DNA of 64,000 bases, taken from contig NZ_PYGF01000009.1 in assembly GCF_003014575.1 (NCBI RefSeq), positions 124,001 through 188,000 on the forward strand, read 5' to 3'. Positions 63,731 to 64,000 of this stretch are shown one piece after another. Every line of letters starts with the position of its first letter. Position 1 is the first letter of the stretch. The notes beneath the pieces are model-generated. The model did not search any database and had not been told where the DNA came from. It saw only the letters and a program-made list of their open reading frames with translations. Both the position numbers and the translations under genes were made by a program. Source of the stretch: Cecembia rubra. Its GTDB lineage: Bacteria > Bacteroidota > Bacteroidia > Cytophagales > Cyclobacteriaceae.

Positions 63731-64000
63731 ACAAATTTGGTTGTAAGTTCTTATTTAGTTCAAGTAAATTAACATAGTATAAATCAAATTTACCAATCAA
63801 TAAACAAAGGGTATTCTGGCTCTGGAGTAAGGTTTAAAATCGATATGAAAATTGAAATTTTTTATTGTTTTAATTTTAATTTCAAATAATTTTCATGTTA
63901 AATTAAAATGAAATATTTTTTTATTGAATTATAATTTTATGAAAACGAATTTTTTGAGAATTGAGCTCGTGGTTTACAAAAAGTAGCATTTTTTCAATTT
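63731..64000. other. AT-rich intergenic end of window
   Basis: About 270 bp of very AT-rich sequence carrying the thioesterase promoter region and the beginning of the next locus. I see no gene, hairpin or repeat that I can support. Confidence 0.5.

Overview
The window comes from a low-to-moderate G+C member of the Bacteroidota, most likely order Cytophagales and close to Cyclobacteriaceae (Algoriphagus/Aquiflexum-like). This rests on gene content: an STN-type TonB receptor with a DUF4249 lipoprotein, a ThuA/PQQ-dehydrogenase/cytochrome fusion, a FatA-like acyl-ACP thioesterase, ComEC without a beta-lactamase domain, many lipoproteins, weak Shine-Dalgarno sequences and TAnnTTTG-type -7 boxes. 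The genus is inference; there is no rRNA gene to settle it.

Region 1 (1-13.7 kb): the end of a beta-propeller gene, an MscS channel, a four-gene minus-strand outer-membrane operon (unknown secreted protein, TonB receptor, DUF4249 lipoprotein, barrel-less plug-like protein), a Tat-exported TIM-barrel isomerase, a decayed stretch beside tRNA-Leu(CAA), and small metabolic genes with phoH. Region 2 (13.7-23.2 kb) is a dense plus-strand housekeeping run: comEC, enoyl-CoA hydratase, recQ, a conserved unknown, NUDIX hydrolase, thioesterase, TPR lipoprotein, sua5 and pgk, several joined by stop/start overlaps. Region 3 (23.2-38.1 kb): a GH3 glycosidase divergent from the large ThuA fusion protein, pyrR-pyrB, an EVE protein, a PolX whose polymerase active site is lost while its PHP nuclease site is kept, surface lipoproteins and a second MscS channel.

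Region 4 (38.1-46.8 kb) is the accessory part. It holds a frameshifted transposase remnant, a lipoprotein with an eight-cysteine tail, a decayed 6-bladed beta-propeller gene, a visibly GC-richer solitary DnaE2-like polymerase, a REP-associated tyrosine transposase (RAYT) flanked on both sides by matched sets of palindromes, a Fic protein with a winged-helix tail and a tandem operator over its own promoter, and a RES-Xre toxin-antitoxin pair with a 22-bp-spaced direct repeat upstream. These three systems (RAYT with its REPs, autoregulated Fic, RES-Xre) are the most interesting content of the window.

Region 5 (46.8-64 kb) returns to chromosomal genes: amidohydrolase, esterase, TspO-like protein, an aminotransferase plus PglC-like sugar transferase pair, truncated haemoglobin with a phosphodiesterase, an M3 peptidase, a divergent multi-PAS/GAF histidine kinase and LytTR regulator, and a three-gene respiratory-type operon (dihaem cytochrome c, porin, thioredoxin) preceded by a perfect Crp/Fnr-like palindrome.

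Starts were chosen from family alignment, signal peptides and spacing; several genes use TTG or GTG. No CRISPR array, prophage or rRNA was seen.
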